From Microbacterium gubbeenense DSM 15944 (GTDB lineage Bacteria > Actinomycetota > Actinomycetes > Actinomycetales > Microbacteriaceae), in NCBI RefSeq assembly GCF_000422745.1, contig NZ_KE383914.1, positions 1-40,864 on the forward strand: a DNA stretch of 40,864 bases, written 5' to 3'. Position 1 is the first letter of the stretch. Each line of letters begins with the position of its first letter. The notes below the pieces were generated by a model, which was not told where the DNA came from, did no database searches, and saw only the letters and a program-made list of their open reading frames with translations. This document shows positions 7,932 through 17,472 of the stretch, in pieces. Both the position numbers and the translations under genes were made by a program.

Positions 7932-9490
7932 GTCTGCTCGTTCCGCTCTTCGTTCTGCTCCCGCTGATGGGCGCGGCACTGACACTGCTGCTCGGACACC
8001 GCAGTCGCGCGCAGGTCGCGGTATCGGTCGTGACGCTGTCGGCGACGTTCATCCTGTCGGCTGTCATGCTCGTGGCCGTCGACGCGGGCACGCCGCTCGC
8101 GGTTTCCGTGGGTGGATGGCCGTTGCCGTTCGGCATCGTCCTGTACGTCGACCGACTCGCGGCGATGCTGGTGGCGATCTCGAGCATTGTGCTGCTCGCG
8201 GTTCTGCTCTTCTCGGTCGGGCAGGGCGCGGCCGACGGCGATGCCGATACCCCGATCTCGATCTTCCACCCGTCGTACTTGATCCTCGCCGCCGGGATCT
8301 TCAACTCATTCATCGCGGGTGACCTGTTCAATCTCTACGTCGGGTTCGAGATCCTCCTCGTCGCGTCGTATGTGCTCATCACGCTCGGGTCGACAGAATC
8401 GCGCATCCGAACCGGCACGGTCTACGTCGTCGTGTCGCTCGTATCGAGCGTCGTCTTCCTCTCGGCCATCGCCGTGATCTACGGCGCGCTCGGCACCGTG
8501 AATATGGCGCAGATCGCCGAGCGCATGGACGAGATCCCACCAAATGTGCAGATGGTGCTGCACATCATGCTGCTCGTCGGATTCGCGGTGAAGGCAGCGG
8601 TTTTCCCGCTGTCGTTCTGGCTGCCCGACTCGTACCCGACGGCGCCCGCGCCCGTTACCGCGGTGTTCGCCGGTTTGCTGACGAAAGTGGGCGTCTACGC
8701 GATCATTCGTACCGAGACGCAGCTGTTCGGCAACAGCGATCTGAACCTCGTTCTGGGAATCATCGCGGTTCTGACGATGATCGTCGGCATCCTCGGCGCG
8801 ATCGCGCAGGCCGAGCTGAAACGTATCCTGTCGTTCACGCTCGTCAGTCACGTCGGCTACATGATCTTCGGCCTGTCCATCGGGACAGCCGAGGCGATCG
8901 GCGCGACGGCGTACTACATGGTGCACCACATCATCGTGCAGACGACGCTGTTCCTGGCGGTGGGCCTCATCGAGCGCTTCTCCGGATCGACTTCGATCGT
9001 GCGCGTCAAGGGACTGCTCGCCGCGGCCCCTCTGATCGCGGTGCTGTATTTCATTCCTGCTCTGAATCTCGGCGGTCTCCCACCGTTCTCAGGATTCATC
9101 GGCAAGTTCGCGCTGTTCGATTCGGCAGCCACGGTGGGCACGCCGATCATGTGGGTCGGCATCGGCGCCGGAATCCTCACCTCGTTGCTTACGCTGTACG
9201 CCCTGATGCGCGCGTGGAACCTGTCGTTCTGGCGCGCCGGCGATGACGCACCTGACGACGCGGCCGAGGCGCGGTTCGGCTATCTGGTTTCGGCCCCCGC
9301 CGCCGACGAGCAGGGCGAGCGCCGCGTGATCCCGCGCGTGATGACCGGCGCGGCGGTCGGAATGGTCGCCATCACGATCGCGCTGACGGTGTTCGCCGGA
9401 CCCTTGTACGAGATCTGCGCGCGCATCGGCGAAAGCCTGCTCCAGCCGATCTCGCTCGTGGAGCTCGTGGACGTGGAGCAGTCGACATGA
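7928..9490 (+). CDS. mrpD: Na+/H+ antiporter subunit D (MrpD)
   Basis: This 520-residue NuoN/ND2-like subunit has about 14 membrane helices. Conserved features are the Glu in LYVGFEILLVASYVL, the Lys in VKAAVFPLSFWLPDSYP and the GLLTKVGVYAIIR segment. These residues are part of the proton or cation path shared with respiratory complex I. The frame is open far upstream, but homology begins at the GTG at 7928 (SLLVPLFVLLPLMG), which overlaps the mrpC stop codon. A polar loop near the C-terminus (residues 440-470) is Asp- and Ala-rich. It ends in a 4-base overlap with mrpE. Confidence 0.95.
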   Translation: MSLLVPLFVLLPLMGAALTLLLGHRSRAQVAVSVVTLSATFILSAVMLVAVDAGTPLAVSVGGWPLPFGIVLYVDRLAAMLVAISSIVLLAVLLFSVGQGAADGDADTPISIFHPSYLILAAGIFNSFIAGDLFNLYVGFEILLVASYVLITLGSTESRIRTGTVYVVVSLVSSVVFLSAIAVIYGALGTVNMAQIAERMDEIPPNVQMVLHIMLLVGFAVKAAVFPLSFWLPDSYPTAPAPVTAVFAGLLTKVGVYAIIRTETQLFGNSDLNLVLGIIAVLTMIVGILGAIAQAELKRILSFTLVSHVGYMIFGLSIGTAEAIGATAYYMVHHIIVQTTLFLAVGLIERFSGSTSIVRVKGLLAAAPLIAVLYFIPALNLGGLPPFSGFIGKFALFDSAATVGTPIMWVGIGAGILTSLLTLYALMRAWNLSFWRAGDDAPDDAAEARFGYLVSAPAADEQGERRVIPRVMTGAAVGMVAITIALTVFAGPLYEICARIGESLLQPISLVELVDVEQST

Positions 9491-10065
9491 GCGCGCGCGA
9501 AGTTCTCAAACATTTCTGGACGCAACTGCCGTTCTTCGCGTGGCTCGTCGTGCTCTGGATGCTGCTCTGGGGTCAGCTGACGGTGCTCGCTGCTGTGACC
9601 GGCGTGATCGTTGCGATCATCGTGACGAACGTTTTCCGGTTGCCCGCGGCCGAACTCACGGGACGCGTGAACCTGTGGTGGTTCGTCGTCGCGATCGTCA
9701 CGTTCCTGGGCCAACTCGTGATGGGCGCATTGCAGGTGGCCTGGCAGGCGGTCAGGCCCGCTCCCACCACGTCGGCCATCGTGCGCTCGCCGCTGCGGGT
9801 CGACGACGATCTGATCATGACTCACGTCGCCGTCGTGCTCTCGCTCGTCCCCGGCAGTACCGTGATCGAGTCGGATCGCCGCAATCGCGTCCTCTTCATG
9901 CACGTGCTCGGCGTGAAGTCCGCCGAGGACGTCGAAGGAGCGCGCGCCGCTGCGCTGAAATGGGAGAAGCGCATCGTACGTGCCGTCGGATCCCGTGCGG
10001 ATCTCGCGCTCGTGGAGGCGAATGCGCCGATGTTCGGCGAGCGACGACTCGGAGGAGGCTCATGA
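9487..10065 (+). CDS. mrpE: Na+/H+ antiporter subunit E (MrpE)
   Basis: The 192-residue product has two to three N-terminal membrane helices (LPFFAWLVVLWMLLWG, LTVLAAVTGVIVAIIVTNVF, LWWFVVAIVTFLGQLVMGALQVA). A soluble C-terminal domain contains the family signature around LSLVPGSTVIESDRRNRVLFMHVLGV. MrpE is a small structural subunit of the Mrp complex, needed for stable assembly and activity. Start and stop both overlap neighbouring genes by four bases (ATGA), as elsewhere in this operon. Confidence 0.95.
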   Translation: MSAREVLKHFWTQLPFFAWLVVLWMLLWGQLTVLAAVTGVIVAIIVTNVFRLPAAELTGRVNLWWFVVAIVTFLGQLVMGALQVAWQAVRPAPTTSAIVRSPLRVDDDLIMTHVAVVLSLVPGSTVIESDRRNRVLFMHVLGVKSAEDVEGARAAALKWEKRIVRAVGSRADLALVEANAPMFGERRLGGGS

Positions 10066-10352
10066 CGATTCAGACGATCCTCATCATCGCGATCGCGGCC
10101 GTGTTCGCCGTCGCGGCGCTGCTCGCGATCATCCGGATGATCCTCGGCCCGTCCATCCTCGATCGCGCGATCGCGAGCGACGTGCTGTTGAGCGAGGTGC
10201 TGTGCATCCTCGGCGCCGACGCCGTGATCAACCACCACACCTACATGCTTCCGGTCATGCTGATGATTGCGGCCACCGGCGTGCTCGGCACCGTCGCCGT
10301 CGCTCGATTCGTCGCACGACGCGACCGCGCCAGAGAGAGGGCCGACGGATGA
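10062..10352 (+). CDS. mrpF: Na+/H+ antiporter subunit F (MrpF)
   Basis: This 96-residue protein has three membrane helices and the conserved segment RMILGPSILDRAIASDVL with its membrane Asp, typical of MrpF. It is a small subunit of the cation/proton antiporter. The ATG overlaps the mrpE stop, GGAGGAGG lies just upstream, and the stop overlaps the mrpG start. The short basic C-terminus ([12 protein letters not shown]) faces the cytoplasm. Confidence 0.94.
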   Translation: MTIQTILIIAIAAVFAVAALLAIIRMILGPSILDRAIASDVLLSEVLCILGADAVINHHTYMLPVMLMIAATGVLGTVAVARFVARRDRARERADG

Positions 10353-10696
10353 TCTTCGACACCATCGCTCTCGTGCTCGTGCTGATCGGCGCGATCCTGT
10401 GCCTCACGGCGTCGATCGGACTGCTGAGGTTCACGGACGTGCCCGCGCGGCTGCACGCGGCGACGAAGCCCCAGGTGCTCGGCATGATGCTGATCGCGGT
10501 CGGCGTCGCGATCGCGATGCAGTCGTGGGCGACGCTCGCTTTCGTCGTGCCGATCGTGCTGATCCAGATGGCCATGGCGCCGATCTCGGCGCACATGGTG
10601 GCGCGCCAGGCCTACCGCAACGGCAGCATCGACCAGAACCACCTGGTCATCGACGAGCTCGCCGACGACCTCGACGTCCTGCGCGACTCGGGATAG
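10349..10696 (+). CDS. mrpG: Na+/H+ antiporter subunit G (MrpG)
   Basis: This 115-residue protein has three membrane helices and the MrpG signature [19 protein letters not shown]. It is the last gene of the operon, so the set A/B, C, D, E, F and G is complete. The operon should give a working Mrp antiporter exporting Na+ (or Li+/K+) in exchange for protons, supporting pH and salt homeostasis. The start overlaps the mrpF stop. A mirror-symmetric repeat block follows before the convergent ald gene. Confidence 0.95.
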   Translation: MIFDTIALVLVLIGAILCLTASIGLLRFTDVPARLHAATKPQVLGMMLIAVGVAIAMQSWATLAFVVPIVLIQMAMAPISAHMVARQAYRNGSIDQNHLVIDELADDLDVLRDSG

Positions 10697-10714
10697 GGCG
10701 GGCTCGCCGCGCCC

Positions 10715-10847
10715 GGTTCTGTCGGAGCCCCGCGGCGGTGGTCTCCGGTGCTGTCGGAGATCGTGGCCTGATCCGGCGTAATCCCACCCGATCGGGCCGA
10801 TTCTCCGACAGAACCAGATCCGGCCGGCCGCCGACTCCGACGGAACC
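10715..10847. repeat. mirror-symmetric array of four 13-mers between convergent genes
   Basis: Copy 1 is GGTTCTGTCGGAG (10715-10727). Copy 2 differs by one base (10747-10759). Copies 3 (10803-10815, exact) and 4 (10835-10847, one difference) are inverted. Spacing is 32 bp on each side, and all four are symmetric about position 10781. The block lies between the mrpG and ald stop codons. It could be a REP/BIME-like element, a bidirectional terminator or a multi-site protein target. Confidence 0.85.
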
Positions 10848-10862
10848 GGGGCGTAACACCCC

Positions 10863-11933
10863 TCAGCCGAGCGCCGGGTGCTCCACCCGGCCCGCGCGCA
10901 CGTTCAGGCCCTTCGCGAGGGCCGGATCGGCGCTCGCCGCGGCGTCCCAGCCGGCGCCCGCGATGCGCTCGATGTACGGGAGCGTCGCGTTCGTGAGCGC
11001 CTGGGTCGCGGTCGTGGGAACCGCGCCCGGCATGTTCGCGACGCAGTAGTAGATCGAATCGTGCACGGCGAACGTGGGGTCGTCGTGGGTGGTCGGGCGC
11101 GAGCCTTCGAAGCAGCCGCCCTGGTCGATCGCGATATCGACGAGCACGGACCCGGGGCGCATCGCGCGCACCATCTCGTCAGTCACGAGCTTGGGGGCCG
11201 CGGCCCCGGGGATCAGCACCGACCCGACGACGAGGTCGGCGCTCGCCAGCGCCTCCGCGATCGCGTAGCGCGTCGACTGCCGGGTGACGAGACCATTGCC
11301 GTAGCGCGCCTCGAGATCGGCGAGGCGCTGCGTGTCGACGTCGATGACCGTCACGCGAGCCCCGAGCCCGAGCGCGTTCGCGGCGGCGTTCTCGCCCGCC
11401 ACCCCGCCGCCGATCACGACGACGTCGGCGCGCGGCACGCCCGGAACCCCGCCCAGCAGAGATCCGCGCCCGCCGTTCGTGTGCATCAGGTGGTACGCGC
11501 CGACGACGATCGAGAGCCTGCCCGCGATGCGGCTCATCGGCGTGAGCAGCGGGAGCGAGCCGTCGGCGAGCTGCACCGTCTCGTAGGCGACGGCGGTCGT
11601 GCCGGCCGCGAGCAGCGCGTCGGTGAGCGGCCGATCCGCGGCGAGGTGCAGGTAGGTGAACAGCGTCATGTCACCGCGCAGGAAGCCGTACTCGCTCTGG
11701 ACGGGCTCCTTGACCTTCAGCAGCAGCTCGCCGGCCGCCCAGGTCTCTTCGGCCGTCTCGAGGATCGTCACGCCCGCCTCGGCGTAGTCGTCGTCGGAGA
11801 TCCGGGATCCGTCGCCCGCGCCGGCCTGCACGAACACCTCGTGTCCGCGATGGGCGAGCTGGTCGGCTCCGGACGGCGTGATCGCGACGCGGCTCTCGCC
11901 GGGCTTGATCTCGGTAGGGACTGCGATCCTCAT
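10863..11933 (-). CDS. ald: alanine dehydrogenase
   Basis: The 356-residue product begins [20 protein letters not shown], typical of Ald, and matches the usual length of about 370. It catalyses the reversible NAD-dependent deamination of L-alanine to pyruvate and ammonia in the cytoplasm. Visible features are the substrate-binding region ELLLKVKEP, catalytic His in [10 protein letters not shown], the Rossmann NAD site [14 protein letters not shown] followed by VTVIDVD, and the C-terminal region [16 protein letters not shown]. The frame is open upstream, but a perfect GAGGAGG lies before the ATG at 11933. The gene is monocistronic or cotranscribed with the VOC gene upstream. It converges on the Mrp operon. 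Confidence 0.95.
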   Translation of the reverse strand: MRIAVPTEIKPGESRVAITPSGADQLAHRGHEVFVQAGAGDGSRISDDDYAEAGVTILETAEETWAAGELLLKVKEPVQSEYGFLRGDMTLFTYLHLAADRPLTDALLAAGTTAVAYETVQLADGSLPLLTPMSRIAGRLSIVVGAYHLMHTNGGRGSLLGGVPGVPRADVVVIGGGVAGENAAANALGLGARVTVIDVDTQRLADLEARYGNGLVTRQSTRYAIAEALASADLVVGSVLIPGAAAPKLVTDEMVRAMRPGSVLVDIAIDQGGCFEGSRPTTHDDPTFAVHDSIYYCVANMPGAVPTTATQALTNATLPYIERIAGAGWDAAASADPALAKGLNVRAGRVEHPALG

Positions 11934-11986
11934 GGTGGCCTCCTCATCGTGCGCCTTGTGGGCACCACCACGAGGATCGCAGATAA

Positions 11987-12400
11987 TCAAGCGGCCTGCT
12001 CGCCGCCCCCCTCGAACATCCAGGTCACGCCGAAGCGGTCCTTCACCTGGCCGAACCATCCGCCCCAGGGCGCGGCTTCGAAGGGCATCTCGACGGTGCC
12101 GCCGGCGCCCATCGCGTCGTGCAGCCCCTCGAGCTCGACGCGGTCGTCGCCGTAGAGGATGATCTGGACGATCGCCGATCCGCTGTGTTCGCCGGGGGAG
12201 TCTGCCGCCATGATCGTGATGCCGTTGTCGAGTTCGACCTGGCCGTGCATCACCCACTCGGGATCGCCGGGCATGTCGTCCATGGGCATGTCTTTGTAAC
12301 GGGTGATGTCGAGGGTGCCGCCGAGCACCTGCTGGTAGAAGGCGAGCGCGTCGCCGGCCTCGCCGTGGAATGCGAGATATGGAGCCTGCTTGATAGCCAT
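11987..12400 (-). CDS. VOC-family protein, PhnB/glyoxalase-like
   Basis: This 137-residue protein belongs to the vicinal-oxygen-chelate fold, PhnB-like branch. It shows the N-terminal AIKQAPYLAFHGEAGDALAFYQQVLGG pattern, the MHGQVELDNGITIMAADS core and the C-terminal WGGWFGQVKDRFGVTWMF. The fold is shared by glyoxalases, dioxygenases and resistance proteins, so the substrate is unknown; metal ligands are not obvious here. Two adjacent ATG codons (12403 and 12400) follow GGGGAGGA. The second has the better spacing and is used. It may be transcribed together with ald. Confidence 0.88.
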   Translation of the reverse strand: MAIKQAPYLAFHGEAGDALAFYQQVLGGTLDITRYKDMPMDDMPGDPEWVMHGQVELDNGITIMAADSPGEHSGSAIVQIILYGDDRVELEGLHDAMGAGGTVEMPFEAAPWGGWFGQVKDRFGVTWMFEGGGEQAA

Positions 12401-12528
12401 CATGTCCTCCCCGTGCGGTCGGGACCCGGTGTCCCGATCCGAGGCGATCTTCACCCGGACCCCCGACATTCGTAAGGGTGCGTCGCGATCTGTCGAAGCG
12501 CCTGGATCGCTCACGCGGGAGAGTTTCA

Positions 12529-12534
12529 TAGGGT
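12529..12534 (+). promoter_or_regulatory. -10 element TAGGGT of the DUF2207 gene (leaderless)
   Basis: TAGGGT ends 7 nt before the ATG at 12542 and overlaps the alternative GTG at 12533. This supports the ATG as the start. Confidence 0.5.
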
Positions 12535-12541
12535 GGGCCGC

Positions 12542-14359
12542 ATGGGTTTATTGGGAAGAGTCCTCGCCAGGGCCGGAACGGCAGCCGGAGTCGTCGCGAT
12601 GGCGATCCTCGGGAGCGCAGCGCCGGCAAGCGCCGCACCGGCAAGCGCCGCCGCACCCGTCACGGCGGGCGTCGATGACTTCACGTTCTCGAGCCTCGAC
12701 ACCGTCTTCGAGCTCTCGCGCGACGAGGAGGGCGCGGGCATCGTCACGGTGACCGAGACCTTCGTCGCCGAGTTCCCCGATTTCGACCAGAACCGCGGCA
12801 TGCGGCGCGCGATTCCGACGACGTCGTTCGACCAGCCGCTCGCCCCCGAACTCGTGTCGGTCACCGACGAGAACGGCGACCCGCGCCCGGCCGATACCGA
12901 CACCGAAGACGGGTACTTCACCATCACCTCCGCCGGCGATGACTACGTCCGCGGCGAGCAGACCTACGTCATCACCTACACCCTCGAGAACGTCGCCAGC
13001 ACGATGGAGAACGGGCTCGACGAGTTCTACTGGGACGTCAACGGCGAAGACTGGCGGCAGCCGTTCGACCGCATTTCGGCGTCGGTGCACGTGGATCCGT
13101 CGCTCGAGTCGGCGCTCACCGGCGACTCCGCCTGCTATGTCGGCTGGAGCGGATCCGACCACCAGTGCAGCGTCGCGCAGTCGACCGACGAGGAGGGCCG
13201 CCAGGTCTTCTCCACCGAGACGTACGGCATCGAGCCGTACGAAGTGATGACCCTCGCGGTGGGGTTCGAGGCGGATACGTTCACCGAGTTCGACGCGTCG
13301 CCGTTCGCCTCCGGGTGGGCGATCGGGCAGCTGATCGCCGCGGTCGCCGGCGTCGGCGGCATCGTGTGGGCCGCGATCTCACGACGGCGCTACCTGCAGG
13401 ATTCACCCGGGCGCCCCGTCGTGATCCCCGAGTTCGAACCTCCCGCCGGGTGGGACGCGCTCCGATCCGCTCTGCTGCTGCACGCGACGGATAAGGCGAT
13501 CGCCGCGGAGATCCTCGAACAGGCCGTCGGCGGATCCCTGCGGATCGTCGAGCGCGAGAAGATCGGCGTGTTCGGCACGAAGAAACGGATGATCGCCGAG
13601 CTTGTCGATCCGTCGCGTGCCGACAAGAACGGGCTCGCGGTGCTGGCGGGGCTCTTCCCCGAGCTGCGTCCCGGCGAGGAGTTCGAGTTCGGCAGGACCA
13701 GCGATCGGTTCGCCAAATCGGCACAGAAGGTCGTGCAGACCGGTCAGACGAACGTGCGGAAGTTCAACCGCAAGGTTCCGGGCAAGGCGTACGCCGGACC
13801 GCTCCTCCTCACGTTCGCGGCCGTCGCCATCAACGTGGTGTGCGGAGTGGTCGCACTGGTGGGCTACGTCCAGCCCACGCTTCCGATCGTGCTGCTGGTC
13901 GCGGGTGGGGTCGAGATCATCACGGTGTCGATCATGCTCTCCCGCAAGCCCCTGACGCCCGAGGGCGCGGTCGCTCGCGATCACCTGCGCGGACTCGAGA
14001 TGTTCATGTCGTGGGCGGAGGCCGACCGGATCCGCATGCTGCAGTCGCCGGCGGGCGCCGAGCGGCGACCGATCGACGTCGACGACGACGCGCAGATGCT
14101 CGACCTGTACGAGAAGCTCCTGCCGTTCGCCGTCATCTTCCGGATCGAAATGACCTGGGCCGAGCTCCTCGCCACGCGCTATCACGACGATTCGCCGTAT
14201 TGGTACGCGGGGAGCGGATCATTCAGCGCTTCGTCGTTCTCGTCGAGTATGTATTCGCTCACCACGAGCACGTCGAGCAGCAGCTCGTCGAGCGGCGGCT
14301 CAACGGGCGGCGGATCCGCCGGTGGCGGTGGCGGTGGCGGCGGTGGCGGCGGGGTGTGA
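12542..14359 (+). CDS. DUF2207 membrane protein with Ser/Gly-rich tail
   Basis: The 605-residue product has a signal-like N-terminal segment ending in repeated ASA motifs and an exported DUF2207 domain (about 40-245). One membrane helix follows near 256-280. A cytoplasmic region comes next, then a hairpin of two helices at about 417-468 and a further soluble domain. The last 50 residues are Ser-rich and end in a run of Gly before a final Val, as in many DUF2207 proteins. The function of the family is unknown; a cell-envelope role is inferred from the topology. A GTG at 12533 is an alternative start. The gene faces argG across a long hairpin. Confidence 0.85.
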   Translation: MGLLGRVLARAGTAAGVVAMAILGSAAPASAAPASAAAPVTAGVDDFTFSSLDTVFELSRDEEGAGIVTVTETFVAEFPDFDQNRGMRRAIPTTSFDQPLAPELVSVTDENGDPRPADTDTEDGYFTITSAGDDYVRGEQTYVITYTLENVASTMENGLDEFYWDVNGEDWRQPFDRISASVHVDPSLESALTGDSACYVGWSGSDHQCSVAQSTDEEGRQVFSTETYGIEPYEVMTLAVGFEADTFTEFDASPFASGWAIGQLIAAVAGVGGIVWAAISRRRYLQDSPGRPVVIPEFEPPAGWDALRSALLLHATDKAIAAEILEQAVGGSLRIVEREKIGVFGTKKRMIAELVDPSRADKNGLAVLAGLFPELRPGEEFEFGRTSDRFAKSAQKVVQTGQTNVRKFNRKVPGKAYAGPLLLTFAAVAINVVCGVVALVGYVQPTLPIVLLVAGGVEIITVSIMLSRKPLTPEGAVARDHLRGLEMFMSWAEADRIRMLQSPAGAERRPIDVDDDAQMLDLYEKLLPFAVIFRIEMTWAELLATRYHDDSPYWYAGSGSFSASSFSSSMYSLTTSTSSSSSSSGGSTGGGSAGGGGGGGGGGGV

Positions 14360-14373
14360 GCCGCCCCGCACGA

Positions 14374-14413
14374 CGAAGCGGCCCGCGGATCCGATGATCC
14401 ACGGGCCGCTTCG
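14374..14413. terminator. bidirectional hairpin between the DUF2207 gene and argG
   Basis: Twelve perfect pairs (14374-14385 with 14402-14413) are extended by five inner pairs (14387-14391 with 14396-14400) around a CGAT loop. It sits between convergent stop codons and lacks a T run on either side. Confidence 0.7.
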
Positions 14414-14422
14414 CGAGCTGCG

Positions 14423-15895
<1,473 letters not shown>

Positions 15896-15926
15896 TCAGA
15901 CCCTTCCGCCTCACCAGATCCATGGG

Positions 15927-15932
15927 TAGAAT
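15927..15932 (+). promoter_or_regulatory. -10 element TAGAAT of the sortase-like gene
   Basis: TAGAAT with TTCCGC 17 nt upstream (15904-15909). The predicted start near 15939 leaves a leader of about 24 nt that contains the strong GGGAGGGGAG ribosome site before the ATG at 15963. Confidence 0.5.
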
Positions 15933-15962
15933 CGAGGTCGGATCCACTGGGAGGGGAGCCGC

Positions 15963-16490
15963 ATGGCTCGGAAGAAGCGCGGGGGCATCGTCCTCGGAGC
16001 ACTCGGCGGCTTGCTGATCGTCGGCGGCGGTGCGCTGCTGGTCGGCGTCCTGCTCCAGCCGCAGCTGGTCGAGAAGGTCTACGGCGACACCAAGACCAAG
16101 GTTCAGGACACTGTCGCGAGCGTCCAGCAGGACGTGTTCGACGAGTTGCCGACCGTCACCGTCGGCGCGACGGGTGGCATGGCCGAGGTCGATCGCTGCG
16201 ACGGCACCTTCACGATCATGACCTCCTACGAGGGCGAGGGGATCCCCGAGACCGCGGCCGCCCACAATAACTGCAAGGGCGATGTGCTGCTCGGGTGGGA
16301 AGAGGGCCAGCAGGTCCACATCGAGGGGCGCGACGAGGTTTACGAGGTCGTCGAGATCCGTTACACGTCCAAAATCTGGAACAGCACCGAGGAGCTCGTC
16401 GGCCTGCAGGGTGACATCGCCCTGCAGAGTTGCTTCTACGGCGAGGACCGCATGAAGTTCGTCGGGCTCGAGCCCGTTCACGACGCGTGA
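15963..16490 (+). CDS. compact sortase-like membrane protein
   Basis: This 175-residue protein has an N-terminal membrane anchor (about residues 8-32) and a short linker, then a domain that reads like a sortase. His101 in AAAHNN matches the catalytic His position. It is followed by GDVLLGWEEGQQVHI and a VYEVVEIRY strand, then Cys147 in DIALQSC (compare TLxTC) and Arg153 followed by a beta strand ending LEP. Sortases are outside-facing cysteine transpeptidases that attach LPXTG-type proteins to the cell wall or pilus. The His-to-Cys distance (46) is shorter than in most sortases, so this may be a minimal or degenerate member. The family assignment is inferred from motifs only. Confidence 0.6.
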   Translation: MARKKRGGIVLGALGGLLIVGGGALLVGVLLQPQLVEKVYGDTKTKVQDTVASVQQDVFDELPTVTVGATGGMAEVDRCDGTFTIMTSYEGEGIPETAAAHNNCKGDVLLGWEEGQQVHIEGRDEVYEVVEIRYTSKIWNSTEELVGLQGDIALQSCFYGEDRMKFVGLEPVHDA

Positions 16491-16515
16491 CCGGGCGCGT
16501 CGTCCTCGATCCCGC

Positions 16516-16521
16516 TACCGT
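16516..16521 (+). promoter_or_regulatory. -10 element TACCGT of the ABC exporter operon (leaderless)
   Basis: TACCGT ends 6 nt before the ATG at 16528; no ribosome site is visible in the short gap. Confidence 0.45.
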
Positions 16522-16527
16522 TCGGGT

Positions 16528-17472
16528 ATGAGCCCATCTGAGGAGTCCGTCGGCGTCGAGGTGCGCGGCCTCGCGAGGTCGTTCGGATCCGTCGACGCCG
16601 TCCGCGACGTGACGTTCGACGCGCGGCCAGGCCGCATCACCGGCCTCGTCGGCCCGAACGGCGCGGGTAAGACGACGCTCTTCCTCATGCTCGCCTCTCT
16701 GCTCGCGCCCGATCGCGGCGAGATTCGGATCGCGGGGATCGATCCCGTGGCTGATCCCTCGGCTGCTCGCGCGCTGATCGGGTGGATGCCCGACGCGCTC
16801 GGCGCATGGGAGTCGCTGACCGCTCGCGAGACGCTCATCGTCGCGGGCCGGCTCTATGACGCGAAGAAACAGGAGGCGGCGGCGCGAGCCGACGAACTGC
16901 TCGCCGACGTCGGTCTCTCAGGCCTCTCCTCCTCACCCGCGCGCGTGCTCTCCCGCGGGCAGAAGCAGCTGCTGGGGCTCGCGCGCGCTCTCGTGCATCG
17001 CCCGAGCGTGCTGCTGCTCGACGAACCGGCGTCGGGCCTGGATCCCGCGGCCCGCATCGACCTGCGCGTGCTGCTGCGGCGCCTCGCCGACGACGGCGCG
17101 ACGATCATCGTGTCGAGCCACGTGCTGAGCGAGCTCGAGGAGATGATCGACGACGCGGTGTTCATCTCTGCAGGTTCGACCATCGCGCACGACGGCACGG
17201 ATGAGCCGCGCTCACGCGACTGGCGGCTGAAGATCGCCGGTGCGGACGAATTTGGCTCTGCGCGTTGGCGCGACGCCGTCGCGGGGGTTCTGCCGAGCGA
17301 CGCGGACGTGCGTGTCGAGCGCCGCAACCTGATCGCGTCCTTTCCCGACGACGTGAGCGCAGCGCGCGGCCTGCGCGCACTCGTAGAAGCTGACATCCTC
17401 GTGGCCGAGTTCGCACCCGCATCGGGCGACCTCGAGCATACGTTCCTGGGCCTGAAGGAGGACGGGCGATGA
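16528..17472 (+). CDS. ABC exporter ATP-binding protein
   Basis: This 314-residue protein is a full ABC ATPase with Walker A GPNGAGKTT (residues 42-50), signature LSRGQ (141-145) and Walker B LLLDEP (about 161-166). The H-loop His follows in IIVSSHVLSE. A C-terminal extension of about 90 residues has no clear motif. It should drive the membrane protein encoded next, whose ATG overlaps its stop by four bases. Modules of this type (ATPase plus ABC-2 permease) export lipids, peptides or antibiotics. The substrate is unknown. Confidence 0.92.
   Translation: MSPSEESVGVEVRGLARSFGSVDAVRDVTFDARPGRITGLVGPNGAGKTTLFLMLASLLAPDRGEIRIAGIDPVADPSAARALIGWMPDALGAWESLTARETLIVAGRLYDAKKQEAAARADELLADVGLSGLSSSPARVLSRGQKQLLGLARALVHRPSVLLLDEPASGLDPAARIDLRVLLRRLADDGATIIVSSHVLSELEEMIDDAVFISAGSTIAHDGTDEPRSRDWRLKIAGADEFGSARWRDAVAGVLPSDADVRVERRNLIASFPDDVSAARGLRALVEADILVAEFAPASGDLEHTFLGLKEDGR

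Noticed and set aside
12533..12541. GTG at 12533 as the start of the DUF2207 gene
   Set aside because: It lies inside the TAGGGT -10 element that fits a leaderless start at the ATG 12542.
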